From Roseomonas sp. (GTDB lineage Bacteria; Pseudomonadota; Alphaproteobacteria; Acetobacterales; Acetobacteraceae): DNA of 64,000 nt. The position numbers were made by a program, and so were the translations under genes. The DNA lies in assembly GCA_020249775.1 (NCBI GenBank), contig JADCFA010000008.1:62001-126000 (forward strand). Direction: 5' to 3'. The notes beneath the pieces were generated by a model. That model was not told the origin of the DNA and searched no databases. It saw nothing but the letters and a program-made list of their open reading frames with translations. Of this stretch, positions 17,101 to 25,273 are shown in pieces. Every line of letters begins with the position of its first letter. The stretch's first letter is position 1.

Positions 17101-18227
17101 AGATCGCACTGGTGCATGAATGGCTGGATAGCTATGCGGGTTCCGAACGCGTGCTGGAACAGCTTCTGCTGGAATGGCCGGAAGCGGATGTCTTCGCCGT
17201 TTGTGATTTCATGCCGGAAGCCGAGCGTGGTTTTCTGCAAGGCAAGCAGGTCACCACCAGCTTCATCCAACGCATGCCCTTTGCGCGCAAGCATTTCCGC
17301 AAATTCCTGGGCCTTATGCCGCTTGCCATCGAACAGCTTGATCTTTCCGGTTACGATGTCGTGATTTCATCCTCCCACGCTGTCGCCAAGGGCGTACTGA
17401 CGGGGCCAGGGCAGATCCATATCTCCTATGTGCATAGCCCCATGCGCTATGCCTGGGATTTGCAGCACCAATATCTGCGCGAAGCGGGCCTCACGCGCGG
17501 GCTGAAGGGCGCCTATACGCGCTGGCTTTTGCATCGCATGCGGCTTTGGGATCGCGCCAGCGCGCTCAACCCCGATATTGTGCTCGCCAATTCAAGCTAT
17601 ATCGCTGAGCGTATTCAAAAGACCTGGCGGCGCGATGCGCAGGTTTTGCATCCGCCAGTGGATATTGAAAGCTTCACGCCCGCGCCAGATAAGGGTGATT
17701 ACTACCTGATTGCGTCGCGCATCGTGCCCTATAAGCGGGTTGATCTGATCGCCGCTGCCTTCCGCGCCATGCCAAACCGCAAGCTGATCATTGTGGGCGA
17801 TGGCCCGAATGAGGCGCAGGCCCGCGCTGCTGCCGGCGATGCGCCCAATATCACCTTCAAGGGCCGGCTGGCACGGGCCGAATTGATCGCGTTGACGCAA
17901 GGCGCGCGTGCGGCGGTTTTTGCCGCTGAGGAAGATTTCGGTATCGCCACCGTGGAAGCGCAAGCCTGCGGCACACCAGTAATCGCCTATGGTCGCGGTG
18001 GCGCACGCGATATCGTGGTCGCACCTCCTGATCCGCGCCCAACCGGACTTTTCTTTCAGGAACAAACCACCGCAAGCCTAATCGCCGCGGTTGAGCGCTT
18101 TGAAGCCATGGCGCCCGCCATCACGCCCGAAGATTGCCGCGCCAATGCGGAACGCTTCAGCAATGCGCATTTCCGCCGCCGCATCCGGCAGGTGGTGCAT
18201 GACGCGCTTGGGATCGCCGCGACATGA
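17097..18227 (+). CDS. Glycosyltransferase family 4
   Basis: A 376-residue retaining GT-B glycosyltransferase. The N-terminus KIALVHEWLDSYAGSERVLE holds the acceptor-side glycine loop. The donor site has RIVPYKRVDLIAAAF, and AAEEDFGIATVEAQACGTPV is the E-x7-E motif near residue 285. Distinct from the preceding GT4, so each probably makes a different linkage. Overlaps its neighbours by 4 bp on both sides, indicating a single translationally coupled unit. Confidence 0.93.
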   Translation: MKIALVHEWLDSYAGSERVLEQLLLEWPEADVFAVCDFMPEAERGFLQGKQVTTSFIQRMPFARKHFRKFLGLMPLAIEQLDLSGYDVVISSSHAVAKGVLTGPGQIHISYVHSPMRYAWDLQHQYLREAGLTRGLKGAYTRWLLHRMRLWDRASALNPDIVLANSSYIAERIQKTWRRDAQVLHPPVDIESFTPAPDKGDYYLIASRIVPYKRVDLIAAAFRAMPNRKLIIVGDGPNEAQARAAAGDAPNITFKGRLARAELIALTQGARAAVFAAEEDFGIATVEAQACGTPVIAYGRGGARDIVVAPPDPRPTGLFFQEQTTASLIAAVERFEAMAPAITPEDCRANAERFSNAHFRRRIRQVVHDALGIAAT

Positions 18228-19099
18228 GGTTCTCGCTCATTGTCGCAACGCTTGGCCGCAGCAGCGACATCGGCGCGCTGCTGGAAAGCCTGCTGGCGCA
18301 AGGGCGTGATGATTTTGAAGTGATCATTGTGGATCAGAATGCGGATGATCGCGTGGCGCCGGTGCTACAGCCCTATGCGGCGCGCCTGCCCATCACCCAT
18401 CTGCGTTCCAGTATCCGCAATGCGAATCATGCGCGCAATCTTGGGCTGCGCGCGGCGCGCGGTGAGATCGTGACCTTCCCTGATGATGATTGCCTTTATC
18501 CGCCAGGCGTGCTGGCGCGTGTTGATGCCGCCTTTCGTGCGGCGCCATCGCTTGGTGTGCTGACAGGCCCGGCGGCATCGCCGGAAGGCGGCCTTGGATC
18601 TGGGCGTTGGCGAGAAGCCTCGGGCGCGATTGACCTGACCAATGTCTGGACCAGCGTGATTGAATTCAACCTGTTCCTGCCGCGCCAATTGATGCTGGCG
18701 CTGGGGGGCTTTGATGAAAAGCTCGGCCCCGGCACGCGCTGGGGCTCGGCTGAGGGCAATGATCTTGTCTGCCGCGCCATGGCAGGCGGTGCGGTGGCGC
18801 AATATGATGCTGGCTTGCGTATCATCCACCCCGACAAGCGCCTGACGGAGGTAGCGGTTTCGCGGGCCGCGAGTTACGGGCGTGGGCTTGGCTTCGTGCT
18901 GCGCCGGCATGGCGTACCGCTTTCCGTTTGGTTCGCGTTTCTGGTGCGCCCGATTGGCGGCGCCTTGCTCAGCTTGGCAAGGCTGCGTTTTCACAATGCG
19001 GCCTATTACGCCATGAGTTTTTGGGGCCGGCTGATCGGTGGCCTGGCGCGGGAAGCGCGCGAAGCCCCCCTGCCCGCGCCGCTGCAAGGGGCCGCGTGA
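18224..19099 (+). CDS. Glycosyltransferase family 2
   Basis: A 291-residue GT-A fold inverting glycosyltransferase. It begins RFSLIVATLGRSSDIGALLE; the donor and metal region is IIVDQNADDR, RNANHARNLGLRAARG and TFPDDDCLYPPG (about 85-95). A basic residue-rich C-terminus may contact the membrane. Starts within the stop of the previous gene. It acts in the cytoplasm on the lipid-linked saccharide; sugar specificity is not deducible. Confidence 0.92.
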   Translation: MRFSLIVATLGRSSDIGALLESLLAQGRDDFEVIIVDQNADDRVAPVLQPYAARLPITHLRSSIRNANHARNLGLRAARGEIVTFPDDDCLYPPGVLARVDAAFRAAPSLGVLTGPAASPEGGLGSGRWREASGAIDLTNVWTSVIEFNLFLPRQLMLALGGFDEKLGPGTRWGSAEGNDLVCRAMAGGAVAQYDAGLRIIHPDKRLTEVAVSRAASYGRGLGFVLRRHGVPLSVWFAFLVRPIGGALLSLARLRFHNAAYYAMSFWGRLIGGLAREAREAPLPAPLQGAA

Positions 19100-19968
19100 T
19101 GCATATCACCATCGGCATCGCCACACGCGGAAGGCCGGCCATACTGGCGGGTGTATTGCGTGATCTGGCGCGGCAAACGCGCAAGGCGGATCGCATGATT
19201 GTTTGCCATGTCTCGGCTAATGACATCACGGGTTGTGAAGCCATTCCGGGCGTCGAGTTCATTACCGCCCCCGCCGGCCTGCCGCGCCAGCGCAACCGTA
19301 TCCTGGATGAAGCGCGTGACAGCGATGTGGTGCTGTTTTTGGATGATGATTTCCTATGTAATGATACGTTTCTTGCCGTGCTTGAAACCTGCTTCCAGCA
19401 GCACCCTGAAATGGTCGTCGCGACCGGCACGGTGATTGCCGATGGCGCCAATGCACTGGGTTATGATTTGGCGGAAGGTGCGGCGCTGCTTGCCGCCGAT
19501 CCCGGTGTGGCGGATGCGCTGGCGGTTACCGAAGCCTTCAACGGCTATGGCTGCAACATGGCCTTTCGCATGGCTGCCGTCCGCGCGCATGATATTCGCG
19601 TGGATGAACGCCTGCCGCTTTACGCCTGGTATGAGGATATTGATGTCACGCGCCGCCTTGGCGTGTATGGAAAAATCCTGCGGCTCGCGGGCGCGCGCGG
19701 CGTGCATCTTGGCGTTAAGGCCGGGCGCGTCCCGGGCCTCAGGCTTGGGTATTCTCAGGTGGTGAACCCGATCTATCTGGCGATCAAAGGCTCCTTCCCG
19801 TGGAGCCACGCCATCCCAAGTGCTGCGCGGCATTGCCTGAAGAATTTGCTGCGATCCCCTTTTCCGGAACCCTGGGCGGATCGCTGGGGCCGGCTTCGCG
19901 GCAATATGATCGGGCTTTGGGATGTGCTGCGCGGGCGCGTCACGCCGGAACGCATTCTGGAGTTATAG
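19099..19968 (+). CDS. Glycosyltransferase family 2
   Basis: A 289-residue GT2 enzyme and last gene of the polysaccharide run. ATG 19099 shares the TGATG junction with the preceding gene (a GTG at 19096 is also in frame). The motif order is ITIGIATRGRPAILAGVL, LPRQRNRILDEA, then VLFLDDDFLCND (metal-binding DDD near 80) and an EDIDVTRRL segment near 185 that would contain the catalytic acidic residue. Length and motifs are normal. Followed by an 86-bp gap with a 12-bp GC palindrome and no T-tract. Confidence 0.92.
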   Translation: MHITIGIATRGRPAILAGVLRDLARQTRKADRMIVCHVSANDITGCEAIPGVEFITAPAGLPRQRNRILDEARDSDVVLFLDDDFLCNDTFLAVLETCFQQHPEMVVATGTVIADGANALGYDLAEGAALLAADPGVADALAVTEAFNGYGCNMAFRMAAVRAHDIRVDERLPLYAWYEDIDVTRRLGVYGKILRLAGARGVHLGVKAGRVPGLRLGYSQVVNPIYLAIKGSFPWSHAIPSAARHCLKNLLRSPFPEPWADRWGRLRGNMIGLWDVLRGRVTPERILEL

Positions 19969-20054
19969 GGCGCGCGCCCTGCGCATTTACCCCCTTTCCC
20001 TTCTGGCCAAGGCAGTGGAACATCGCCTGATCAATATCAGGAGGAAGCTCTGCC

Positions 20055-20471
20055 ATGAGCCTAGAACCAGGCCGCGCCCGGCCGGAACCAACCCCCGAAA
20101 CCCGCCACTTCTGGGAGGGGCTGCGCCAAGGCAAGCTATTGCTCCAGCGCTGCGGTGATACGGGCAAACCCTATTTTCCGCCACGCCCCTTCAGCCCCTT
20201 TACCGGCACACGCAATGTGGAGGTGTTTGAAGCCTCGGGCCGCGGCACGCTGCATTCCTATGTGATCCATCATCGCCCGGTGCCTGGATTTAAGCCTCCT
20301 TACGCGATTGCGGTGGTGGAGCTGGAAGAAGGCCCGCGCATGATGACGAATATCGTTGAATGCCCGCAAACGCCGGAATCCTTGGTCTTGGACATGAAGC
20401 TGGAATTGGCGCCGACCAAGATGGATGACGATATTACCCTGCCCCTTTTCCGCCCCGCGAAGGAGGCTTGA
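20055..20471 (+). CDS. DUF35 OB-fold / Zn-ribbon protein
   Basis: A 138-residue protein of the DUF35 family, in which an N-terminal zinc-ribbon-like part is followed by an OB-fold. It has the usual helix TRHFWEGLRQGKLLLQRC and the KPYFPPRPF segment, but the ribbon has only one clear cysteine (CGDTGK), so metal binding may be lost. The OB part starts GRGTLHSYVIHHRPVPGF. DUF35 proteins bind acyl-CoA-handling thiolase partners and shape their active site; the next gene, 3 bp away, is such a thiolase. A GAGG ribosome site lies upstream of ATG 20055. Confidence 0.9.
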   Translation: MSLEPGRARPEPTPETRHFWEGLRQGKLLLQRCGDTGKPYFPPRPFSPFTGTRNVEVFEASGRGTLHSYVIHHRPVPGFKPPYAIAVVELEEGPRMMTNIVECPQTPESLVLDMKLELAPTKMDDDITLPLFRPAKEA

Positions 20472-20474
20472 TCC

Positions 20475-21623
20475 ATGATACGTCCCGGTGAAATCGCTAT
20501 TGTTGGCGCCGCCGAAAGCACACGCATCGGCGCCGTGCCCGATATGGCGCAAATCATGCTGCATGCGGATGCGGCGCTGAATGCCATGGCGGATGCTGGC
20601 TTGAAGCCCGGCGATATTGATGGCGTTGCCTGTGTTGGCCCCATGATGCCGCAACAGATCGCGCATTATCTTGGCATCACACCGAAATGGGTGGATGGCA
20701 CGGGTGTGGGCGGCTGTTCCTTCATGCTGCATGTGCGCCATGCGGCGGCGGCCATTCATGCCGGCTATTGCAAGACTGTGCTGATCACGCATGGTGAAAG
20801 CGGGAAATCGCGCGTCAATGGCACGCCGCGCCCACCCGAACCGCAAAGCCTGAATGGCCAATTCGAAGCGCCTTTTGGCCCCATGGGTCCGCCGACCCTC
20901 TTTCCCATTCCCGTACTGCGCTACATGAAGACCTATGGCGTCACGCATGAACAAATGGCGCAGGTTGCCGTGGTGCAGCGCGAATGGGCAGCGAAGAACC
21001 CGCGCGCGGCCTTCAAGGACCCGATCACGATTGATGATGTGCTGAACAGCAAAATGATCGCCTATCCCTTCCGGCTGCTGCAATGTTGCCTGGTGACGGA
21101 TGGCGGCGGCGCGCTGATTCTGACCTCATCCGATCGCGTCAAGGATTTCCCGACCAAGCCTTGCTACATTCTGGGCAGTGGCGAAAGCGTGGAAACCACC
21201 ATGGTCAGCCAGATGGAGGATTTCACCTCCTCACGCGCATTCCGCGTGGCCGGGCCGGAAGCCTTCCGCATGGCTGGCATCAAGCACAGCGATGTGGATC
21301 ATTTGATGATCTATGATGCCTTCGCGCATCTGCCCATGTATGGCTTGGAAGATCTTGGCTTCGTCAAGCGTGGTGAGGCGAAGGATTTCATCTGGGAACG
21401 CCATACCGCGCCGGGCGGCAAGCTGCCCATCAATACCAATGGCGGCGGGCTTTCTTACACGCACACTGGCATGTATGGCATGTTCGCCCTGCAAGAAAGC
21501 GTGCGCCAGGTGCGCGGCACCGCGCCGGCCCAGGTGCCCAATGTGAACATCAGCGTGGCGCATGGCGTGGGTGGCATGTTCTCTGCCTCCGGCACGGTGG
21601 TGCTGAGCAATCAAATTCCCTGA
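20475..21623 (+). CDS. Thiolase family protein (SCP2-thiolase-like)
   Basis: A 382-residue acyl-CoA thiolase-fold protein. It starts IAIVGAAESTRIG and has the lobe helix VGGCSFMLHVRHAAAAIHAG with a cysteine (about residue 79) near the nucleophile position. The C-terminal motif NGGGLSYTHTGMYGM keeps the family His but not the GHP of biosynthetic thiolases, and the late CxGxG cysteine is replaced by AHGVGGMF. It therefore belongs to the divergent SCP2-like branch that works with DUF35 proteins. Likely role: CoA-dependent C-C bond cleavage or formation on the substrate of this operon. Confidence 0.9.
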   Translation: MIRPGEIAIVGAAESTRIGAVPDMAQIMLHADAALNAMADAGLKPGDIDGVACVGPMMPQQIAHYLGITPKWVDGTGVGGCSFMLHVRHAAAAIHAGYCKTVLITHGESGKSRVNGTPRPPEPQSLNGQFEAPFGPMGPPTLFPIPVLRYMKTYGVTHEQMAQVAVVQREWAAKNPRAAFKDPITIDDVLNSKMIAYPFRLLQCCLVTDGGGALILTSSDRVKDFPTKPCYILGSGESVETTMVSQMEDFTSSRAFRVAGPEAFRMAGIKHSDVDHLMIYDAFAHLPMYGLEDLGFVKRGEAKDFIWERHTAPGGKLPINTNGGGLSYTHTGMYGMFALQESVRQVRGTAPAQVPNVNISVAHGVGGMFSASGTVVLSNQIP

Positions 21624-21635
21624 AAGAGGTTGCAC

Positions 21636-23147
21636 ATGACGGAGGCGGTGAATTTACGCGAAAGGGTGAAGGAACCGCCTTCGCCATTATTGGTTGAAAG
21701 CTATTACCGCGGGTCAGTCGCGCGGGCCCAGCATCATGTCTTTGCCCATGAAATGTGGGTGCATCTGGCGCATGGGCTGATGCTGGAACGCCAAGGCATC
21801 ATCACGCGCGATGCCATGGCGCAAATCCTGCCGGAAATTATTGCCATGGCGGATGCCGGGCCGGATGCGGTGCCGGTGGATTACCGGCAGGAAGATCTCT
21901 ATTCCTATGTCGAGAAACTGATCATCCAAAAACTCGGCCCCGATATTGGCGGGCGGCTGCATACTGGGCGCAGCCGCAATGATCTGAACGCCACCACCTG
22001 GCGCATGGCGTTGCGCACGGAATTGCTCGCGGTGCTCGCGCTGCTCGCGGATCTGCGCCAGACCATGCTGGCGCTGGTTGAGGAACATATCGGGACAGTC
22101 ATGCCTGGCTATACGCATGGCCAGCATGCGCAGCCCATTACCTTTGGCTATTGGCTGGCCTCGGCGGCGGATGCGCTGGCGCGTGACCACGAAAGGCTGA
22201 TGGGTGCGCTGGCGCATTGCGATCTTTGCCCCTTGGGCGCTGGCGCGCTTTCCACCACCGCCTTCCCTCTGGATCGCGCCTGGATTGCCGGCGCGCTGGG
22301 TTTCACGGCACCGCTTGAGCTTGCCTATGATGCGGTGTCATCGCGCGATGATGCTTTGGAAGCGGCCTCTGCCTTGGCGGTGATGATGACGCTGCTCTCG
22401 CGGTTGGCGACCGATCTGCAAAACTGGGGTAGTTGGGAATATGGTTTTGTCGAATTGGCGGATCGCCATTCGGCGGTTTCAAGCATCATGCCGCAGAAGA
22501 AAAACCCTGTTGCGCTGGAACATTTGAAGGCCGCGGCGGCCATGGTGCAGGGCGCGCAGCACGCCGCCATGGCCTGCACCAAGAACACTGCCTTCGCTGA
22601 TGTGAATGATGCTGTCACCGCCGTGAATGAACCGGTGCTGGATGCCACCCTTCGCAGCCGGCGCATCCTCGCTTTGTTTCAGGAAGTGATGCAGGGCCTC
22701 AGCCTGAACAAGCACCGCATGGAAAATGCCGCGCGTGAGGGCTTTGGTTCGGCCACCGAATTGGCGGATGTGATTGTGCGCGAAACGGGCCTCAGCTTCC
22801 GCATGGCGCATAACATCGTCGCCATTGTCGTGCGCGATGCCTTGGCTGAGGGCCGCACGGCGGAAAGCATTTCAAGCGCTGCCCTGGATGCCGCCGCGCA
22901 GACGCTATTCGGCAAAGCCCTGGACATTCCGGCCGCGAAGCTCCGCGCCGCGCTTGATCCGGCAGAGAATTTGCTCGGGCGCAACGTGCAAGGTGGCCCG
23001 GCGCCTGATACCATGGCGGCGCTGATTACGCGCCGGCGCGATGCGCTGGCGCAGGACCGCGAAGCGGTCGCCGCCATCAATCAGCGCCTTGCGGATGCGC
23101 GGACCAAGTGTTGGGCAGAGGCAAAGCACCTGGCGCCGCCGCCATAG
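21636..23147 (+). CDS. Argininosuccinate lyase-like member of the fumarase/aspartase superfamily
   Basis: A 503-residue lyase homologue. ATG 21636 has an AGAGG ribosome site 6 bp away and is chosen over an in-frame TTG at 21630. Superfamily motifs are intact: SRNDLNATTWRMALR near residue 115, GYTHGQHAQPITFG near 155 and the signature SSIMPQKKNPVALEHLKA near 285. The segment after the signature lacks the usual LPLTYNRDLQ of biosynthetic ArgH. Its location after a thiolase and before a Bug protein points to a catabolic paralogue that eliminates an amine or related group from a succinate-like adduct. Whether it can do arginine synthesis is unknown. Confidence 0.85.
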   Translation: MTEAVNLRERVKEPPSPLLVESYYRGSVARAQHHVFAHEMWVHLAHGLMLERQGIITRDAMAQILPEIIAMADAGPDAVPVDYRQEDLYSYVEKLIIQKLGPDIGGRLHTGRSRNDLNATTWRMALRTELLAVLALLADLRQTMLALVEEHIGTVMPGYTHGQHAQPITFGYWLASAADALARDHERLMGALAHCDLCPLGAGALSTTAFPLDRAWIAGALGFTAPLELAYDAVSSRDDALEAASALAVMMTLLSRLATDLQNWGSWEYGFVELADRHSAVSSIMPQKKNPVALEHLKAAAAMVQGAQHAAMACTKNTAFADVNDAVTAVNEPVLDATLRSRRILALFQEVMQGLSLNKHRMENAAREGFGSATELADVIVRETGLSFRMAHNIVAIVVRDALAEGRTAESISSAALDAAAQTLFGKALDIPAAKLRAALDPAENLLGRNVQGGPAPDTMAALITRRRDALAQDREAVAAINQRLADARTKCWAEAKHLAPPP

Positions 23148-23228
23148 TCTTGTTTAGTCGGCCTATGGTATGATTGGGATGAGATAGCGCGGGCCAAGGC
23201 AGCTCAGCGCCAGAACCGGGAGAACGAC

Positions 23229-24194
23229 ATGAAACTGACACGCCGTACTGCCCTGACCGTCGCCGCAGGGTTGCTTGCAACACCCGCCATCGCGCAATCA
23301 GGTTTTCCCAATCGCCCCATTCGCCTCATCGTGCCCTGGCCGCCTGGCGGGTCCACAGATGGTCAATTACGCGCCTTGGCTGAAGCGGGATCACGCTATC
23401 TTGGCCAACAGGTGATCATTGACAATCGCGGCGGCGCCAGCGGCACTTTGGCCGCAGCCGCCATGGCGCAGGAACAACGCGGCGATGGCTATCTTGTTGG
23501 CCAATTGCCCATCACCGTCTTTCGCTTCCCGATGATGTCAAGCCGCCCGACCTGGGATCCGCTTAAGGATTTCACCTATATCATCCATCTGACCGGCTAT
23601 CTTTTTGGCGTGGTGGTAAAGGCCGATAGCCCATGGAAGAATTGGGAAGAATTCCTCGCTTACGCAAAGGCCAATCCGGGCAAGGTTGCCTATGGATCGC
23701 CCGGCGTTGGCACCACGCTGCACATCACCATGGAACGCATCGCGCTTGAACGCGGCATCGAATGGTTACATGTGCCCTTCCGGGGCGGCGCCGATAATGC
23801 GCAATCCCTGCTGAGTGGGCAGACCCAAGCGATGGTGGATTCAACTTCCTGGGCGCCGCTGGTGGATGGGGGGCAATTCCGCCTGCTCTGCACCTGGGGC
23901 GAGCAACGCGCCAAGCGCTATCCGGATGCGCCGACGCTGGTTGAAAGCGGCATCAATATCGTCTCCACCTCACCCTATGGCATTGCCGCACCCAAGGGTG
24001 TTGATCCCGGCATTGTGAAGGTGCTGCATGATGGCTTCAAGCAAGCGCTTTATGATCCGGTGCATACCACCGCACTTGAACGCTTCGATATGCCGCTGAT
24101 CTATAAAAGCAGCGAGGATTACCGCGCTTCAGTGGTCAAGATCATGGAAGAAGAAGGTGCGATCATTCGTCGCCTTAATCTTCGTATCAATTGA
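23229..24194 (+). CDS. Bug/TctC-family substrate-binding protein
   Basis: A 321-residue periplasmic binding protein with a twin-arginine-like leader (MKLTRRTALTVAAG, cleaved after AIAQ). It shows the family hallmark FPNRPIRLIVPWPPGGSTD, the DNRGGASGT loop and WDPLKDFTYIIHLTG. Eighty-one bp after the ArgH-like gene, so it may share its transcript or have its own promoter. It is the likely ligand capture protein for the DUF35/thiolase/lyase operon. No TctAB genes are adjacent. Confidence 0.94.
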   Translation: MKLTRRTALTVAAGLLATPAIAQSGFPNRPIRLIVPWPPGGSTDGQLRALAEAGSRYLGQQVIIDNRGGASGTLAAAAMAQEQRGDGYLVGQLPITVFRFPMMSSRPTWDPLKDFTYIIHLTGYLFGVVVKADSPWKNWEEFLAYAKANPGKVAYGSPGVGTTLHITMERIALERGIEWLHVPFRGGADNAQSLLSGQTQAMVDSTSWAPLVDGGQFRLLCTWGEQRAKRYPDAPTLVESGINIVSTSPYGIAAPKGVDPGIVKVLHDGFKQALYDPVHTTALERFDMPLIYKSSEDYRASVVKIMEEEGAIIRRLNLRIN

Positions 24195-24202
24195 ATAACT
24201 CT

Positions 24203-24232
24203 GGTGAAGGCAGTGGCACCATCGCCTTCACC
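24203..24232. terminator. Bidirectional stem-loop between convergent genes
   Basis: A perfect 9-bp inverted repeat (24203-24211 with 24224-24232) around a 12-base loop, overlapping the last codons of the PhoD gene on the minus strand and just after the Bug gene on the plus strand. No strong T-tract on either side, so termination strength is uncertain. Confidence 0.55.
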
Positions 24233-25268
24233 CCGCGCGCAACTCATCCAGCGCGAGTGAGACATGGCGCTGCACCGCGCCATCCTCATCACGCAGCGCC
24301 AGTGTGGCGCGCCTGTTCGGCCAATCCATTTCCACCGTGCCGAAATTGACGCGCGCGTAAAGCTCACCCAGGCGATTGGGGCCTTGTTCCCGCGCATTGG
24401 GAAAGCTGCGATTGATCCCGCTTGAGGTGATTTCCATCAGCGCATAGGGCGTGCCCTGGCTTTCGCGATAGAGCGCGCCGATATGCCGATCACCGGAAAG
24501 AAACACTACGCCGCCGGCCTTGGTGCTGGCGATCAGATCATAAAGCCGCTGGCGTTCGCGCGGGAAATTACCCCATCTTTCCCAGCCATGGCCTTCCACC
24601 ACGACCTGGATGGAAGAAACAATCAAGCGCAGCTCCGCCGGTTCTTGCAGGCATGCACGAAGCCAGGCCCATTGCGCCTCACCCAGCATGGTTTTCGCGG
24701 GATCATCATCCGGCAGATAGCGTTCCCGCCCAGGCGCGCCGCGCGCATCGGTGATGCGCAAGGGCGAACGGAACCAGCGCGTATCCAATAGAATAATCTG
24801 CACGCGCTGCCCCGCCGGGCCGAGTGTCAGCTGATGATAAAGCCCATCGCGCCGGCGCCTGATGTCATCAGCCGGCACGCGCCAGAATTCCAAAAAAGCG
24901 TCCTTCGCTTCCTGCTTGAAGGGGTTTTCAACGCCGCCATCATTCACCCCAAAATCATGATCATCCCAGATTGCGGTGTGATGCCGCTGCCCCGCGATGA
25001 AGCCCATGAATTCCTCATGCTGCCGCGCGCCGGCATAGGCTTCCTGCAATTCCGCCAGATCATGCCGCCGCACCCCGCCATAGACATTATCGCCGGCGAA
25101 GATGAAAAACTCCGGCTGCCAGCCACGCACCGCGCGCCAGATCGGCTGCGGCCGCGCATGATCCGAGCAAGACCCGAAAGCAATACGGCTGACCGCCTGA
25201 CCCTGCGCCGCCACCGGCGCGGCAAGCGGCGCCAAGGCCGCCGCCGCCAAGCCACGCCGCGTGATCAT
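24228..25268 (-). CDS. PhoD-like alkaline phosphatase / phosphodiesterase
   Basis: A 346-residue secreted metallophosphoesterase. The N-terminus MITRRGLAAAALAPLAAPVAA is a typical twin-arginine leader, as in other PhoD enzymes. The metal-site motifs are FGSCSDHARPQPIW, IFAGDNVYGG and IWDDHDFGVNDGG, then SSIQVVVEGHGWERWGNFP and FLSGDRHIGALY toward the C-terminus. It would release phosphate from esters or diesters in the periplasm. Shorter than Bacillus-type PhoD because the extra N-terminal domain is absent. Five bp after the LLM oxidoreductase on the same strand. Confidence 0.93.
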   Translation of the reverse strand: MITRRGLAAAALAPLAAPVAAQGQAVSRIAFGSCSDHARPQPIWRAVRGWQPEFFIFAGDNVYGGVRRHDLAELQEAYAGARQHEEFMGFIAGQRHHTAIWDDHDFGVNDGGVENPFKQEAKDAFLEFWRVPADDIRRRRDGLYHQLTLGPAGQRVQIILLDTRWFRSPLRITDARGAPGRERYLPDDDPAKTMLGEAQWAWLRACLQEPAELRLIVSSIQVVVEGHGWERWGNFPRERQRLYDLIASTKAGGVVFLSGDRHIGALYRESQGTPYALMEITSSGINRSFPNAREQGPNRLGELYARVNFGTVEMDWPNRRATLALRDEDGAVQRHVSLALDELRAG

Positions 25269-25273
25269 CGGGA

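Noticed and set aside
19969-19980. 12-bp GC palindrome after the last glycosyltransferase as a terminator
   Set aside because: No loop and no T-tract; too short to call.
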